Shown: one piece after another, positions 1-9,260 of the stretch
Numbering within the stretch: the stretch's first letter is position 1
How the letters are laid out: the number at the start of each line of letters is the position of its first letter
From: Methylobacterium cerastii
GTDB lineage: Bacteria; Pseudomonadota; Alphaproteobacteria; Rhizobiales; Beijerinckiaceae
Length of the DNA: 64,000 nucleotides
Direction: 5' to 3'
NCBI RefSeq assembly: GCF_022179125.1
Contig: NZ_BPQG01000006.1
Location: 186,001 to 250,000 of the forward strand
Position numbers and translations under genes: made by a program
Notes under the pieces: model-generated
The model's database searches: none
The model's input: only the letters and a program-made list of their open reading frames with translations
Told to the model about the DNA's origin: nothing

Positions 1-653
1 TGGGCGGCCTCCTTCTGCGCCCTCAACGCCGGACCCTCGTGGGTCAGCAGGTCGCCGAGGTCGAGGACCGAGTTGTCCAAGTCGTCGCGGAAGATCGCCT
101 CGCCGAGATGCTCGACGAAGATCCGCCCGATCGGCGAGCGGTTGTAGAAGATGCCGCCGTTGTGGCCCGGGCAGGTCCAGAGCTGGTTGCCCTTCTCGGC
201 GTAGTCGACGAGCGCGCCGAAGAACGGCGTCTTCAGGGTCTCGGCATACTGCGTCACGCGGGAGACGAGGCCGCGGGCGATGAACTCGGGCGTCTCCTCG
301 GCGAGGAAGATGTAGCCGTCGATGAAGTCGAGCAACTCGACCGGGATGTCTTCCAGGCGCTTGCGGCGCACGAGGATGACGATCGGCATCTCCAGCCCGC
401 GCCGGCGCATCATGTCGATCAGCGACGCCGCCTTGCCGTCGAGGCCGCGCTTGCCCCAGTCGACGACCATGCAGCCGATCGCGGCGTCGGTCTGGACGGC
501 GATCGCCGCGTCCTCGACGCGACGCGCGCGGATCACCTCGAAGCCGCGGCCCTCGACCGCCGTGACGATCTGCGCGACGCGGACGCCTTCGAGGTCGTCC
601 GGATCGAAGGCCGGCGCGCACATCAGCACGGTGAATCGGCGGTGGAAGTCCAT
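1..653 (-). CDS. Orn/Lys/Arg decarboxylase, N-terminal part (cut by window edge)
   Basis: My own translation of the minus strand from the ATG at 653 gives about 217 residues running off the left edge. Residues 1-130 resemble the response-regulator-like wing domain of class III basic amino acid decarboxylases. After it comes the start of the PLP-dependent major domain, with the motifs WTCPGHNGG and FRDDLDNSVLDLGDLLTHEG. Family members decarboxylate ornithine, lysine or arginine to a polyamine or diamine. The substrate cannot be told, because the PLP lysine and the substrate loop lie outside the window. Family assignment is confident. Confidence 0.88.
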   Translation of the reverse strand, partial: MDFHRRFTVLMCAPAFDPDDLEGVRVAQIVTAVEGRGFEVIRARRVEDAAIAVQTDAAIGCMVVDWGKRGLDGKAASLIDMMRRRGLEMPIVILVRRKRLEDIPVELLDFIDGYIFLAEETPEFIARGLVSRVTQYAETLKTPFFGALVDYAEKGNQLWTCPGHNGGIFYNRSPIGRIFVEHLGEAIFRDDLDNSVLDLGDLLTHEGPALRAQKEAA

Positions 654-959
654 GGCGTGCCTCTGGCGTAGCGGGTCGGCGCCTGCCTGCGACGCCGTCG
701 TGACGGTTGGATGACGGTCGCGCCGAATGGCGCGGGACCCGGCGGGCGCGGGCGGCCGACATCTGGTTCGCCCGGGTAATACGATCGCGTCGCCAAGGCC
801 ATGACGACGATGCCGCCGGGCGCCCGGCCGACATCGGATTCGGCGTCGCCTCCCGCGGGACTTCCCCGTTGCGGTTCGCCTCGCTTTCGCCCCAGCGGAT
901 GCCGACAAGACATGCGCTTAACGGATCCTTCACCTCAGCGCCGCGAGCGTCCGACCCGC
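654..959. other. Intergenic region, no gene seen
   Basis: About 306 bases separate the divergent decarboxylase and DUF1007 genes. Open frames here are arginine/proline-rich shadows without recognisable domains. Promoters for both genes probably lie here, but I see no clear consensus. Confidence 0.5.
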
Positions 960-1628
960 ATGAAGCCGAATCTCGCGATCCTTCGTCCTGCCCTCGCCGC
1001 CGCGCTGCTGGCGCTCGCGACCCTGCCCGCCGCGGCCCATCCGCACGTCTGGGTGACGGCAAAGGCCGAGATCGCCTACGCCGACGGCAAGGTCGTCGCC
1101 GTGCGCAACGTCTGGACGTTCGACGCCGCCTACACGGCCTTCGTCACGCAGGGGCTGGACGCGAACAAGGACGGCAAGCTCACGCCGGACGAGCTGCAGA
1201 CCCTCGCCACCGAGAACACCGGCAACCTCGCCGAATTCGGCTACTTCACCAAGCTGAAGGTCGGCGGCAAGGAACAGGCCTTCGCCGACCCGGTCGAGCC
1301 GCGGATGGCGATGGAGGGCGACAGCCTCACCCTGAGCTTCCGCCTGCCGCTGAAGACGCCGCCGTCGCAGGGGCGCGGCGTGCTGGCGCTCGAAGTCTAC
1401 GACCCGACCTACTTCGTCTTCTTCGGCCTGTCGGAGGCGCCCGACGCGGCGACGCTCGTCGGCGCGCCCGCCGGCTGCGCCGCCACGGTGACGCGGCCCA
1501 AGACGCCCGAGCCGAAGACGGCGGAGGCCGGATCGCCGGGCATGAGCGAGGCGTTCTTCGAGGCGCTGACGGCGGCCTCGGGCTACGGCGTGCAGTTCGC
1601 GAACCGGGTGCTGGTCGCGTGTCCGTAG
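960..1628 (+). CDS. DUF1007 family periplasmic protein with an EF-hand loop
   Basis: 222 residues. I chose the ATG at 960 because a typical signal peptide (basic start, Ala/Leu core, cleavage after LPAAA about residue 26) follows it. The mature protein starts HPHVWV, as in DUF1007 proteins, which usually sit next to NicO metal transporters and are annotated as putative periplasmic partners. Residues 68-79 (DANKDGKLTPDE) fit a complete EF-hand calcium loop. The gene overlaps the next by 10 bases, so co-translation is likely. Role in nickel/cobalt handling is inferred from context. Confidence 0.85.
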   Translation: MKPNLAILRPALAAALLALATLPAAAHPHVWVTAKAEIAYADGKVVAVRNVWTFDAAYTAFVTQGLDANKDGKLTPDELQTLATENTGNLAEFGYFTKLKVGGKEQAFADPVEPRMAMEGDSLTLSFRLPLKTPPSQGRGVLALEVYDPTYFVFFGLSEAPDAATLVGAPAGCAATVTRPKTPEPKTAEAGSPGMSEAFFEALTAASGYGVQFANRVLVACP

Positions 1629-2620
1629 GCGCCGCGCTAGCTGTCCCGCCGGCCCGGCGCCTGCCGCTGCGGCTTTCGCTGGTCGCCGCCGCGATCGGCG
1701 TCGCGGCCCTGGTCCTCGCGCTTCTGGTCTGGCTCGTGGCGCCCGGCCTCGCGACGCCACCGCCGCGGTCTCCGTTCGGGATCGGCTTCCGCGAGGCCGC
1801 GCCCTCGGCGACCGGGCTCGGCGGCTGGCTCCTGGCGATCCAATCGAGCTTTTCGCGGAGCCTCCAGGCCGCGCTCGCCGCGATCAAGGGCGGCGGCGAC
1901 TGGACGCCGCTGGTCACCCTCGGTTTCGCCTACGGCGTCTTCCACGCCGCCGGCCCTGGGCACGGCAAGGCCGTCATCGCCGGCTACCTGTTCGCCGGCG
2001 AGCGAGCCCTGCGCCGCGGCTTCGGCCTCAGCTTCGCCGCCGCGGTTCTGCAGGCTTTGGTCGCGATCGCGATCGTCGGCACCGGCCGCCTCGTCCTCGG
2101 CGCCACCGCCGCCGGCATGACGCAGGCCGGCAACGCGATCGAGATCGCGAGCTTCGCCCTCGTCGCGGCGATCGGCCTCGCGGTGACCTGGCGCAAGGCC
2201 GGGCGGCTCGCCGACCTCGGCGCGCCGGGCGGCTGCGGCCCGAATTGCGGCCATGCCCGCCTCGCCGACGCGCGGGCGTTCGAATCCCTCGATACCTGGC
2301 GGGAACGCGTTGCCATCGTGGTCGCCGCCGGCTCGCGCCCCTGCGCCGGGGCGGTGCTGATCCTGGTCTTCGCCGCCGCGCAGGGGATGCTGGCGGCCGG
2401 CATCCTCGCCGTGTTCGCCATGGCGCTCGGCACCGCGCTCACCACCGGTGCGCTCGCGAGCCTCGCCGTCTTCGCCAAGGGCGCCGCCCTGCGCCTGGCC
2501 GGCGGCCGCGGACGGGCCGGCATCCTGGCGCTCGGCGCCCTCGAGCTTCTGGCCGGCGCCTTCGTGCTGGTGCTCGGGCTGGCGATGCTGTCGGGCGTCG
2601 CGCTCGACGTCGGCGGCTGA
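1619..2620 (+). CDS. NicO-family nickel/cobalt transporter
   Basis: 333 residues from a GTG at 1619; this start lies inside the end of the DUF1007 gene and places the first membrane segment at about residues 12-35. The signature HAAGPGHGKAVIAGYL is typical of NicO/RcnA-type permeases, and several further hydrophobic segments follow. Members move Ni2+ or Co2+ across the inner membrane, most often as efflux. Direction and metal are not shown by sequence. Pairing with DUF1007 is the usual arrangement. Confidence 0.85.
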   Translation: MSVGAALAVPPARRLPLRLSLVAAAIGVAALVLALLVWLVAPGLATPPPRSPFGIGFREAAPSATGLGGWLLAIQSSFSRSLQAALAAIKGGGDWTPLVTLGFAYGVFHAAGPGHGKAVIAGYLFAGERALRRGFGLSFAAAVLQALVAIAIVGTGRLVLGATAAGMTQAGNAIEIASFALVAAIGLAVTWRKAGRLADLGAPGGCGPNCGHARLADARAFESLDTWRERVAIVVAAGSRPCAGAVLILVFAAAQGMLAAGILAVFAMALGTALTTGALASLAVFAKGAALRLAGGRGRAGILALGALELLAGAFVLVLGLAMLSGVALDVGG

Positions 2621-2696
2621 TCGCCCCCTCGCCAACCCAACGCCAGCGTGCCACGCTCGCTCCCGGACACGATTCCCGGCAGCTCGAAGGTTTCGC

Positions 2697-3410
2697 ATGG
2701 CAGGGTTCGACCACATCCTGAACTGGCGGCTGCTCTCCGGCTCGCACCCGTTTCCGGGGCCCGACGGCGGCACCTGCATCAACGAGGCCGCCCTCGTCGC
2801 CGCTGGCCTGCCCTATCGCGCGATCCGGTCCAGCGACGACTGCCCGCCCTGCTTTTCGCGCCCGCTCGCGGCCTATGCGCTCGGCCTCAACGACGCGATG
2901 CCGGACGCCGAGCGCCACCGGCTGATGGCCTTCGTCCTGCGCCTGTCGGGATCGGCCGACCTGCCCGCGGTCGAGATCGAGCGAACGGTGTTCCTGGCGC
3001 TGGCGAGCATCCGCCGCCTGCTGCCGCCGCTGCTGGAAAAGGCCGGGCTCGTCGACCTCGCCGTCCTTTGCGCCGCCGCGGGCGACATCGACGAGGCGCT
3101 GGCCGCCGCGCGCTCGGCCGCATGGCAAGGCGGCGCGCGGGCGCAGGCCGCCTCGGGGCGTCAGGCCTGGATCGCCGGGGCGCTGGCGGCGGCGGTCTCG
3201 CGCACGGCGACCGCGGCGATCCGCGCCGCCGACGACCCGCGCTGCGCCGCCGAGATCGCCGAGGGTGCGGCGGCGTTCGTGCCCGGCGCCTGGAGCCTGG
3301 CGGTCGACATCCTCGACGACGCCTTGGGGATCGGGCGTCAGGCGCCGGACGTGGACCTCATCGCCGCCCGGGGCCGCCTCGATGCCGCGCGGGCGGTCGC
3401 CCACGCCTGA
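2697..3410 (+). CDS. Hypothetical protein, helical
   Basis: 237 residues from the ATG at 2697. I do not recognise the family. The N-terminus has a Cys-containing stretch (GGTCIN, then DDCPPCF), followed by an alanine-rich, probably helical C-terminal half. No signal peptide or membrane segment is visible. It follows the NicO gene by 76 bases on the same strand, so it may belong to that transcript, but nothing ties it to metal transport except perhaps the early cysteines. Confidence 0.7.
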   Translation: MAGFDHILNWRLLSGSHPFPGPDGGTCINEAALVAAGLPYRAIRSSDDCPPCFSRPLAAYALGLNDAMPDAERHRLMAFVLRLSGSADLPAVEIERTVFLALASIRRLLPPLLEKAGLVDLAVLCAAAGDIDEALAAARSAAWQGGARAQAASGRQAWIAGALAAAVSRTATAAIRAADDPRCAAEIAEGAAAFVPGAWSLAVDILDDALGIGRQAPDVDLIAARGRLDAARAVAHA

Positions 3411-3423
3411 GCGGCGCCGCGCC

Positions 3424-4029
3424 TCAGGCGGCTGCGGAGGCCGCGTCCAGGTCGAGCTCCACGGTCTCGCAGTTGTCGAGCCAGATCCCGGTCAGGTGGA
3501 AGAAGAACGTGCCGTGGCCGACCACCGCGATGGTCGCCTCCGGACGCGCCCGCAGCCATTCGCGGAAGCCGGCGACGCGCTGGTCGAACAGGTGCCGCGG
3601 CTCGACAGGATGCCGGCCGTCCTCGACGCCCTCCTCGGCGTGCCACCACACCTCGGGAAGGTGCCCGACATCGAGATGCGGGAATTCCGCCGCGATCTCC
3701 GAGGCGACCCGGCCGACGTCGCAGCTGCTCTCCTGGCACTCCCGGTGCAGCACCTCGACCAGGATCTTCGGCTCGGCCGGATGGTCGGCGAAGGCCAGCG
3801 CCGTGGTCTCGATCGCCCGTGTCAGGGGCGACACCACCACGAGGTCGAAGGGGATCTCGGCCAACGCCGCCCGCGCCGCGCGCGCCTGCCCCTGGCCGCG
3901 CGGGGTGAGGCGGGCGTCGCGGTGGTCGGGATCGCGGCCAGTGGCGCGGTGGGCGGCGTTGAAAGTCGATTCGCCATGTCGGAGGCAGACGATGCGGGTC
4001 GGGCCGTTCATGCGGGTCAAAGGTCTCAT
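3424..4029 (-). CDS. Histidine phosphatase family (phosphoglycerate-mutase-like) protein
   Basis: 201 residues; an alternative start is the Met five codons later (MNGPTRIV). The N-terminal CLRHGES motif is the phosphohistidine site of the branch-1 histidine phosphatase superfamily, and the second active-site histidine lies in IAVVGHGTFFF near residue 170. These enzymes hydrolyse small phosphoesters or act as mutases; the substrate is unknown. It ends 13 bases from the convergent hypothetical gene and follows the glyoxalase gene on the same strand. Confidence 0.85.
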   Translation of the reverse strand: MRPLTRMNGPTRIVCLRHGESTFNAAHRATGRDPDHRDARLTPRGQGQARAARAALAEIPFDLVVVSPLTRAIETTALAFADHPAEPKILVEVLHRECQESSCDVGRVASEIAAEFPHLDVGHLPEVWWHAEEGVEDGRHPVEPRHLFDQRVAGFREWLRARPEATIAVVGHGTFFFHLTGIWLDNCETVELDLDAASAAA

Positions 4030-4057
4030 CGGTTCGGGCGAAGGATCAGGACAACAG

Positions 4058-4453
4058 TCAGGCGAAGCGGCCGCCGCGCTGGATCACCTCGATCTTGTAG
4101 CCGTCGGGGTCGGTGGCGAAGAAGAACGTCCCGAGTTCGGCGTCGCCGTGCTTGAGGGTCTTCACGTCGGTGGCCGGAAGCCCCTCGCGGGTGAAGCGGG
4201 CATGCTCGGCTGCTAGGTCTTCAACCACCACGGCGACGTGGCCGTAGCCGTCGCCGAGGTCGTAGGCCTTGGTCCGGTCCTTGTTCACCGTCAGCTCGAT
4301 CTCGAACGGCGAGTCCGGCGCGCGCATGTAGACCAACGTGAAATCCGGGAAGTCGAAGCGGTCGGACACCCCGAGCCCGAAGGCCGTCTCGTAATAGGCG
4401 ACGGAGCGCGTCTCATCGCGGACGCGGATCATCGCATGGACGGGCTTGGCCAT
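4058..4453 (-). CDS. gloA: Lactoylglutathione lyase-like (glyoxalase I) VOC protein
   Basis: 131 residues from the ATG at 4453; a longer frame to 4495 adds only unconserved sequence. It is one VOC domain pair. Residues H6, E53, H72 and E122 sit where the four metal ligands of glyoxalase I are expected (VHAMIRV, FEIELT, YGHVAV, YKIEVI). Glyoxalase I converts the methylglyoxal-glutathione hemithioacetal to S-lactoylglutathione in the cytosol. It lies upstream of the histidine phosphatase gene and may be cotranscribed. The exact substrate is inferred from ligands and length. Confidence 0.82.
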   Translation of the reverse strand: MAKPVHAMIRVRDETRSVAYYETAFGLGVSDRFDFPDFTLVYMRAPDSPFEIELTVNKDRTKAYDLGDGYGHVAVVVEDLAAEHARFTREGLPATDVKTLKHGDAELGTFFFATDPDGYKIEVIQRGGRFA

Positions 4454-4609
4454 TCTTCGCTCGCGGCTGGCAAGGTTCTCGGGTCTCCCGGACATGTGGC
4501 GCGATCCTCCGGTATGGAAAGGGCAGAAGCCGTGCGCCCCATCGCTGGCAGCCCCGCGCGCTTGCCGTAGAAGGCAAGGCGACCCTGCCGACCGATCGAG
4601 GCGCTCCGC

Positions 4610-5548
4610 ATGACCGCTCCCATCCTGCTCGCCACCAGCCAGCCGCCCGACGAGGAAGCCGCCTGGCGCGAGGCGCTGGCCCGCGCGATGCCGGACGAGC
4701 GCCTCGTCACCGCCGCCGACGCCTTCGACCGGTCGGCGGTCACCATCGCGATCGTCGCCAACCCGCCGCCGGGGGCGCTCGCCGGCCTGCCGGCCCTAGC
4801 CTGGGTCCACAGCCTGTGGGCCGGGGTCGAGCGCCTGTTGCAGGACGCGACGCTACCGCCGGTGCCGGTCGTCCGGCTCGTCGATCCGACCCTGGCCCGC
4901 GCGATGGCCGAAACCGTCGCGGCGGCCGTGCTCGCCCTGCACCGCGATCTTCCCGTCTACGCTGCGCAGCAGCGCCGGCGGGAATGGCGCCAGCATCCGG
5001 CCCGCGCCGCCGGGCAGCGCCCGGTGGCGATCCTCGGCATGGGCGAGATGGGTCGCGCCTCGGCGGCGCTGCTGCGCGGGCTCGGCTTCCCCGTCCGCGG
5101 CTGGAGCCGGTCGGGCGCCGCGATGCCGGGCGTCGCCATGCATGCGGGCCGCGACGGCCTCGCGGCGGCGCTGGACGGCGCGGCGTTCCTGGTCAACCTG
5201 CTGCCGCTCACGACCGAGACGCGCGGCATCCTCGATGCCGACGCCTTCGCGCGGCTGGCGCCGGACGCCGGCGTGATCAATTTCGGGCGCGGCGCGCACC
5301 TCGTCGAGGCCGACCTGTGGCAGGCCCTCGACGCGGGGCAGGTCGGGCATGCGGTGCTCGACGTGTTCACGCAGGAGCCGCCGCCCCCGGAACACCCGGC
5401 CTGGACCCGTCCGGACGTGACCGTCCTGCCCCACGTCGCGGCGCCGACGGACGAGGCGTCCGCGGCCGCGGTGGTCGCAGCCGCGGTGGCGGCCTTCCGC
5501 AGCACCGGGCAGGTGCCGGCGGGCGTCGACAGAACCCGCGGGTACTGA
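4610..5548 (+). CDS. D-2-hydroxyacid dehydrogenase, glyoxylate/hydroxypyruvate reductase A-like
   Basis: 312 residues. A Rossmann motif AILGMGEMG lies near residue 140, followed by LPLTTETRGILD, NFGRGAHLVE and the C-terminal LPHVAAPT containing the catalytic His. These match the GhrA branch of D-isomer-specific 2-hydroxyacid dehydrogenases, which reduce glyoxylate or hydroxypyruvate with NADPH. In a methylotroph this could touch serine-cycle intermediates, but that is inference. It is monocistronic by appearance, divergent from the glyoxalase gene. Confidence 0.83.
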   Translation: MTAPILLATSQPPDEEAAWREALARAMPDERLVTAADAFDRSAVTIAIVANPPPGALAGLPALAWVHSLWAGVERLLQDATLPPVPVVRLVDPTLARAMAETVAAAVLALHRDLPVYAAQQRRREWRQHPARAAGQRPVAILGMGEMGRASAALLRGLGFPVRGWSRSGAAMPGVAMHAGRDGLAAALDGAAFLVNLLPLTTETRGILDADAFARLAPDAGVINFGRGAHLVEADLWQALDAGQVGHAVLDVFTQEPPPPEHPAWTRPDVTVLPHVAAPTDEASAAAVVAAAVAAFRSTGQVPAGVDRTRGY

Positions 5549-5743
5549 GGGCGGCGCGCGCAAGCTCTCGCGCGATGTCGCTGCGTCGTCGTCTTGCGCG
5601 CGCGAAATGCACGTCGCCAGGGGAACCGGCGGAAACACGCCGTTACAAATTTGCTGCCGGGACCCGTCTTCGATTGTCGCCCGTCCCGGGCCATAAGGGG
5701 TGGCGAAGTCCCGTCGGGACGTGACCGAAGACGACCGCCGCCG

Positions 5744-6463
5744 ATGAACGCGCCCGCCAACCCGCACATCCTGATCGTCGAGGACGACCGCGAGATCGCG
5801 AACCTGGTGGCGCGCTACCTGCGCGGCAACGCCTGCCGCGTGACGCTGGCCGGCGACGGCGCCGAAATGGACCGCGCGCTCGTCGACGGCCGGGTCGACC
5901 TCATCGTCCTCGACCTGATGCTGCCGGGCGAGGACGGCCTCAGCCTGTGCCGCCGCCTGAGAGAGAATTCCGCGATCCCGATCCTGATGCTCACGGCCAA
6001 GGCCGAGGAGATCGACCGTATCGTCGGCCTCGAGATCGGCGCCGACGACTACCTCGCGAAACCCTTCAACCCGCGCGAGCTGCTCGCGCGCATCCGTGCC
6101 GTCCTGCGCCGCACCGGCAACGAGGTGGCGGAGGAGGAGGGCGTGCGCCGGATGCACTTCGTCGGCTGGACGCTGGACGTCTCCCTGCGGCAGGTGCTGA
6201 GCGCGGAGGGCGCGCGCATCTCGATCACCGGCGCGGAGTTCGACCTGCTCCACGCCCTGTGCCTGCGCCCCGGCCGCGTGCTTTCGCGCGACCAGCTCCT
6301 CGACCTGACGCAGGGGCGCAGCGCCGGCCCGTTCGAGCGCAGCATCGACGTGCTCGTCAGCCGCATCCGCCAGAAGATCGAGCGGGATTCGCGCAATCCC
6401 GAGATCATCCGCACGATCCGCTCCGGCGGCTACCTGTTCACGCCGGACGTGACCCGGTCATGA
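5744..6463 (+). CDS. OmpR-family response regulator
   Basis: 239 residues from the ATG at 5744; upstream in-frame sequence is not receiver-like. The receiver domain (residues 8-120) has the acidic pocket EDD, the phosphoacceptor D57 in LIVLDLMLP, and the conserved lysine in YLAKPF. A winged-helix DNA-binding domain fills about 140-235 (IDVLVSRIRQKIE, GGYLFTP). It ends 7 bases before the histidine kinase gene, so the two form a two-component pair. The regulated genes are unknown; the pair resembles OmpR/EnvZ in architecture. Confidence 0.92.
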   Translation: MNAPANPHILIVEDDREIANLVARYLRGNACRVTLAGDGAEMDRALVDGRVDLIVLDLMLPGEDGLSLCRRLRENSAIPILMLTAKAEEIDRIVGLEIGADDYLAKPFNPRELLARIRAVLRRTGNEVAEEEGVRRMHFVGWTLDVSLRQVLSAEGARISITGAEFDLLHALCLRPGRVLSRDQLLDLTQGRSAGPFERSIDVLVSRIRQKIERDSRNPEIIRTIRSGGYLFTPDVTRS

Positions 6464-6470
6464 GGTTCAC

Positions 6471-7856
6471 ATGAGCTTCGGTGGCATCAGGGCGCGGTTG
6501 CGGCCGCGCAGCGTCGCCGGGCAGATCGCGCTCCTCGTCGTCGCGGCGATCGTCGTCGCCCACGCGGTCGCGACCACGGCCTTCGTGCTTCTGCGCGAGC
6601 CGTGGCGGCCGGACGACCACCCCGGCGTCGCGGCCGGCCGCCTCGCGATCGTCGCGCGCCTGCTCGACTCGGCGGCGCCCCAGGACCGTGCGACTCTCCT
6701 CGCGAACGCGGCCCGCAGCGTGCCGAACCTCCAGATCGCCCCCTGGAGTGAGGCCGCGCCGACGGACGACGGCTCCGACCGTCCGGTCGTCCGCCGCCTG
6801 CGGAACGGGTTCGGCCGGGCGCTCACCGTGGTCGACATCGGCACGCCCGAGATCCGCAAGGCGGGCTACCTCCGGCTCGGTATCGCGACGCCGAACGGCG
6901 CGCGGCTGCAGGCGAGCCTGCCGGACGACCCGCTGCGCCCGCCGCACGAGGGCGCGATTATCTTCACCGTGATCTTCCTCGCCCTCACCCTGGCCCTGCT
7001 CTCGGTCTGGGCGACGCGGGCGCTGACGGCGCCGCTGGCGCGGCTCGCGGGCGCGGCCGAAGCCTTCGGCACCGGCGACGACCACGCGGCCCTGCCTGAA
7101 GCCGGCCCGCAGGAGGTCATCGCCGTCTCGCGCGCCCTCGACCGGATGCGCAACCGGGTGCGGCGCCTGATCGACGACCGCACGCAGATGCTGGCCGCGA
7201 TCAGCCACGACCTGCGCACCCCGATCACGCGGCTGCGCCTGCGCGCGGAATTCATCGACGACGATCACGCCCGCACCATGACGCTGCGCGACCTCGACCA
7301 GATGAACGCGCTGGTCGAGGCGGCCCTTTCCTTCGTCCGCGACGGGCAGGGCGGCGCGGCGGGCGCGCGGACGCTCATCGACCTCGCCTCGGTGGTGCAG
7401 ACCGTCTGCGACGGCTTCCTCGACGTCGGCGCCGACGTCGCGGTGACGCAGAGCCGGCACGTGCTGGTGCGCGGCCGGCCGGACGAGCTCGAGCGCGCGA
7501 TCACGAACCTCGTGGACAACGCGGTGAAGTACGGCGGCGGCGCCCGCCTCGCCATGGAGCAGACGCCGCGCGGCGTCCGCATCGTCGTCGGCGACACCGG
7601 CCCCGGCATCCCGGATTCCGAGCGCGACGCCATGCTGCAGCCGTTCGTGCGCGGCGACCGGGCGCGCAACCTCAACGACGCCAGCGGCTTCGGCCTCGGC
7701 CTGTCGATCGTGCTCGCCATCGTCGAATCGCACGACGGCTGGCTGACCCTGACGAACCGCCCCGAAGGCGGCCTCGCCGCCGCGATCGAGCTGCCGCTGG
7801 CAGCCGCCGTCGCGCCCGAGCGCATCGAGACCCGGATCGCCGCCGCAGCGGAATGA
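6471..7856 (+). CDS. Sensor histidine kinase (EnvZ-like architecture)
   Basis: 461 residues. A transmembrane segment at about 17-40 and another at about 163-185 bracket a periplasmic sensor region. A HAMP domain follows, then the dimerisation/phosphoacceptor motif AAISHDLRTPITRLR with H246. The ATPase domain shows NLVDNAVKYGG (N box), GDTGPGIP (G1) and GFGLGLSIV (G2). It autophosphorylates and passes phosphate to the regulator encoded just upstream. The signal sensed is not evident. Confidence 0.92.
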   Translation: MSFGGIRARLRPRSVAGQIALLVVAAIVVAHAVATTAFVLLREPWRPDDHPGVAAGRLAIVARLLDSAAPQDRATLLANAARSVPNLQIAPWSEAAPTDDGSDRPVVRRLRNGFGRALTVVDIGTPEIRKAGYLRLGIATPNGARLQASLPDDPLRPPHEGAIIFTVIFLALTLALLSVWATRALTAPLARLAGAAEAFGTGDDHAALPEAGPQEVIAVSRALDRMRNRVRRLIDDRTQMLAAISHDLRTPITRLRLRAEFIDDDHARTMTLRDLDQMNALVEAALSFVRDGQGGAAGARTLIDLASVVQTVCDGFLDVGADVAVTQSRHVLVRGRPDELERAITNLVDNAVKYGGGARLAMEQTPRGVRIVVGDTGPGIPDSERDAMLQPFVRGDRARNLNDASGFGLGLSIVLAIVESHDGWLTLTNRPEGGLAAAIELPLAAAVAPERIETRIAAAAE

Positions 7857-7924
7857 GCGACGCGGCCTGCATCGCAGGCGCGCGAGCGGCGTTGAGGCCG
7901 AGAGGCATCGAAAGGCAGCACAGC

Positions 7925-8791
7925 ATGGACGTCGGTTTCATCGGGCTCGGGCGCATGGGGCGCGCCATGGCGGCCAAGCTCATCGAGGCCGGGCACACGG
8001 TCCGGGTCTGGAACCGCTCGCCGGGCGTCGCGCAGGAGATCGTGGGCGCCACGCCGGTAGGAACCGCGGCCGAAGCGTTCGCGGGCGACGCCGCCATCAC
8101 CATGCTCTCGGACGACGCCGCCCTGCGCTCCGTGATCGTCGAGGGCGGCTTGCTCGACGGCGCCGGCCGGCCGGGGCTGCACCTGTCGATGAGCACGATC
8201 TCGGTCGCCCTGGCGCAGGAACTCGCGGCCATCCACGCGCGGGCCGGCATCGCCTATGTCGGCGCCCCGGTGTTCGGGCGGCCCGACGCGGCCGCGGCCG
8301 GCGCGCTCAACATCGTCGCAGCAGGCGATGCCGCGGCGATCGAGCGCGCGGGTCCGCTCCTCGACGCGATGGGCACGAAGACGTGGCGTTTCGGCACCGA
8401 GCCGCATCAGGCCAACGCCGTGAAGCTCGCCGGCAACTTCATGCTGGTCTCCGCCATCGAGGCGATGGGCGAGGCCGCCGCCTTCGCCGAGGGGCACGGC
8501 GTGCCGGCCGCCGACCTGCTGACGATGCTCACCGGCACGCTGTTCGCCTCGCCGGTCTACAAGGGCTACGGCGCCTCCATCTCGGCGAGCCGCTACGAGC
8601 CGCCGGGCTTCGGGCTCAGGCTCGGCGCCAAGGATATCGGCCTCGTCCTCCGCGCGGCGGAGGCGGCGAACGTGCCGATGCCGTTCGCCGGGGTGCTGCG
8701 CGACAACCTGATCGACGCGATCGCGCATGGCGACGGCGACAAGGACCTCGCGGCGCTGGCCACCGTGGCGACCCGGCGCAGCGGGCGCTGA
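7925..8791 (+). CDS. NAD(P)-dependent beta-hydroxyacid dehydrogenase (3-hydroxyisobutyrate dehydrogenase family)
   Basis: 288 residues from the ATG at 7925. The N-terminal Rossmann motif GFIGLGRMG binds NAD(P). A GAPVFGRPDAA stretch corresponds to the substrate-binding motif, and the lysine in VKLAGNF near residue 167 is the expected catalytic residue. Family members oxidise 3-hydroxyisobutyrate, tartronate semialdehyde or succinic semialdehyde; the substrate cannot be decided here. It precedes the xdhC-type genes by 143 bases and may be independent of them. Confidence 0.85.
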   Translation: MDVGFIGLGRMGRAMAAKLIEAGHTVRVWNRSPGVAQEIVGATPVGTAAEAFAGDAAITMLSDDAALRSVIVEGGLLDGAGRPGLHLSMSTISVALAQELAAIHARAGIAYVGAPVFGRPDAAAAGALNIVAAGDAAAIERAGPLLDAMGTKTWRFGTEPHQANAVKLAGNFMLVSAIEAMGEAAAFAEGHGVPAADLLTMLTGTLFASPVYKGYGASISASRYEPPGFGLRLGAKDIGLVLRAAEAANVPMPFAGVLRDNLIDAIAHGDGDKDLAALATVATRRSGR

Positions 8792-8934
8792 GGCTCGCGC
8801 CGTCCCTCACTCCGCGCGACGGCGCCGTCGCCGGCGCCTTGCGCCCGGCCCGCGATGCCATACCTGAACCGTGCGGCCCGCGGATCGGGCTCTCGCACCC
8901 ACGGGCCGACGCGCGGCCTTGCCGAGGCACGCCG

Positions 8935-9258
8935 ATGATCTCGACCGAATCCGACATCCTCAACACCGCCGCGGCCTGGCGCCGCGACGGCCGCGCGGTG
9001 GCGCTCGCCACCGTGATCGAGACCTGGGGCTCGGCTCCGCGCCCGGTCGGCAGCCACCTCGTCGTCGAAGAAGACGGCAACTTCCTCGGCTCGGTCTCCG
9101 GCGGCTGCGTCGAGGGCGCGGTGATCACCGAAGCCGCCGACGCGATCGCCGACGGCAAGCCGCGGGTGATCGAGTTCGGCGTCGCCGACGAGACCGCGTG
9201 GCGGGTCGGGCTCTCCTGCGGCGGTCGTATCCGCATCTTCGTCGAGCGGATCGACTGA
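8935..9258 (+). CDS. XdhC/CoxI N-terminal-domain protein (stand-alone)
   Basis: 107 residues, ATG at 8935. It holds only the XdhC_CoxI domain: ATVIETWGSAPRP, GSVSGGCVEGAV (with the conserved Cys) and GLSCGGRI. XdhC-type proteins receive molybdenum cofactor, protect it and help insert sulfurated cofactor into xanthine dehydrogenase or CO-dehydrogenase-type enzymes. The Rossmann half usually fused to this domain is encoded by the next gene, 2 bases downstream, so the protein is split. The partner dehydrogenase is not in the window. Confidence 0.88.
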   Translation: MISTESDILNTAAAWRRDGRAVALATVIETWGSAPRPVGSHLVVEEDGNFLGSVSGGCVEGAVITEAADAIADGKPRVIEFGVADETAWRVGLSCGGRIRIFVERID

Positions 9259-9260
9259 CC

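Noticed and set aside
623-913. Minus-strand 96-residue frame upstream of the decarboxylase
   Set aside because: Arg/Pro-rich sequence without motifs; it overlaps the decarboxylase start in another frame.
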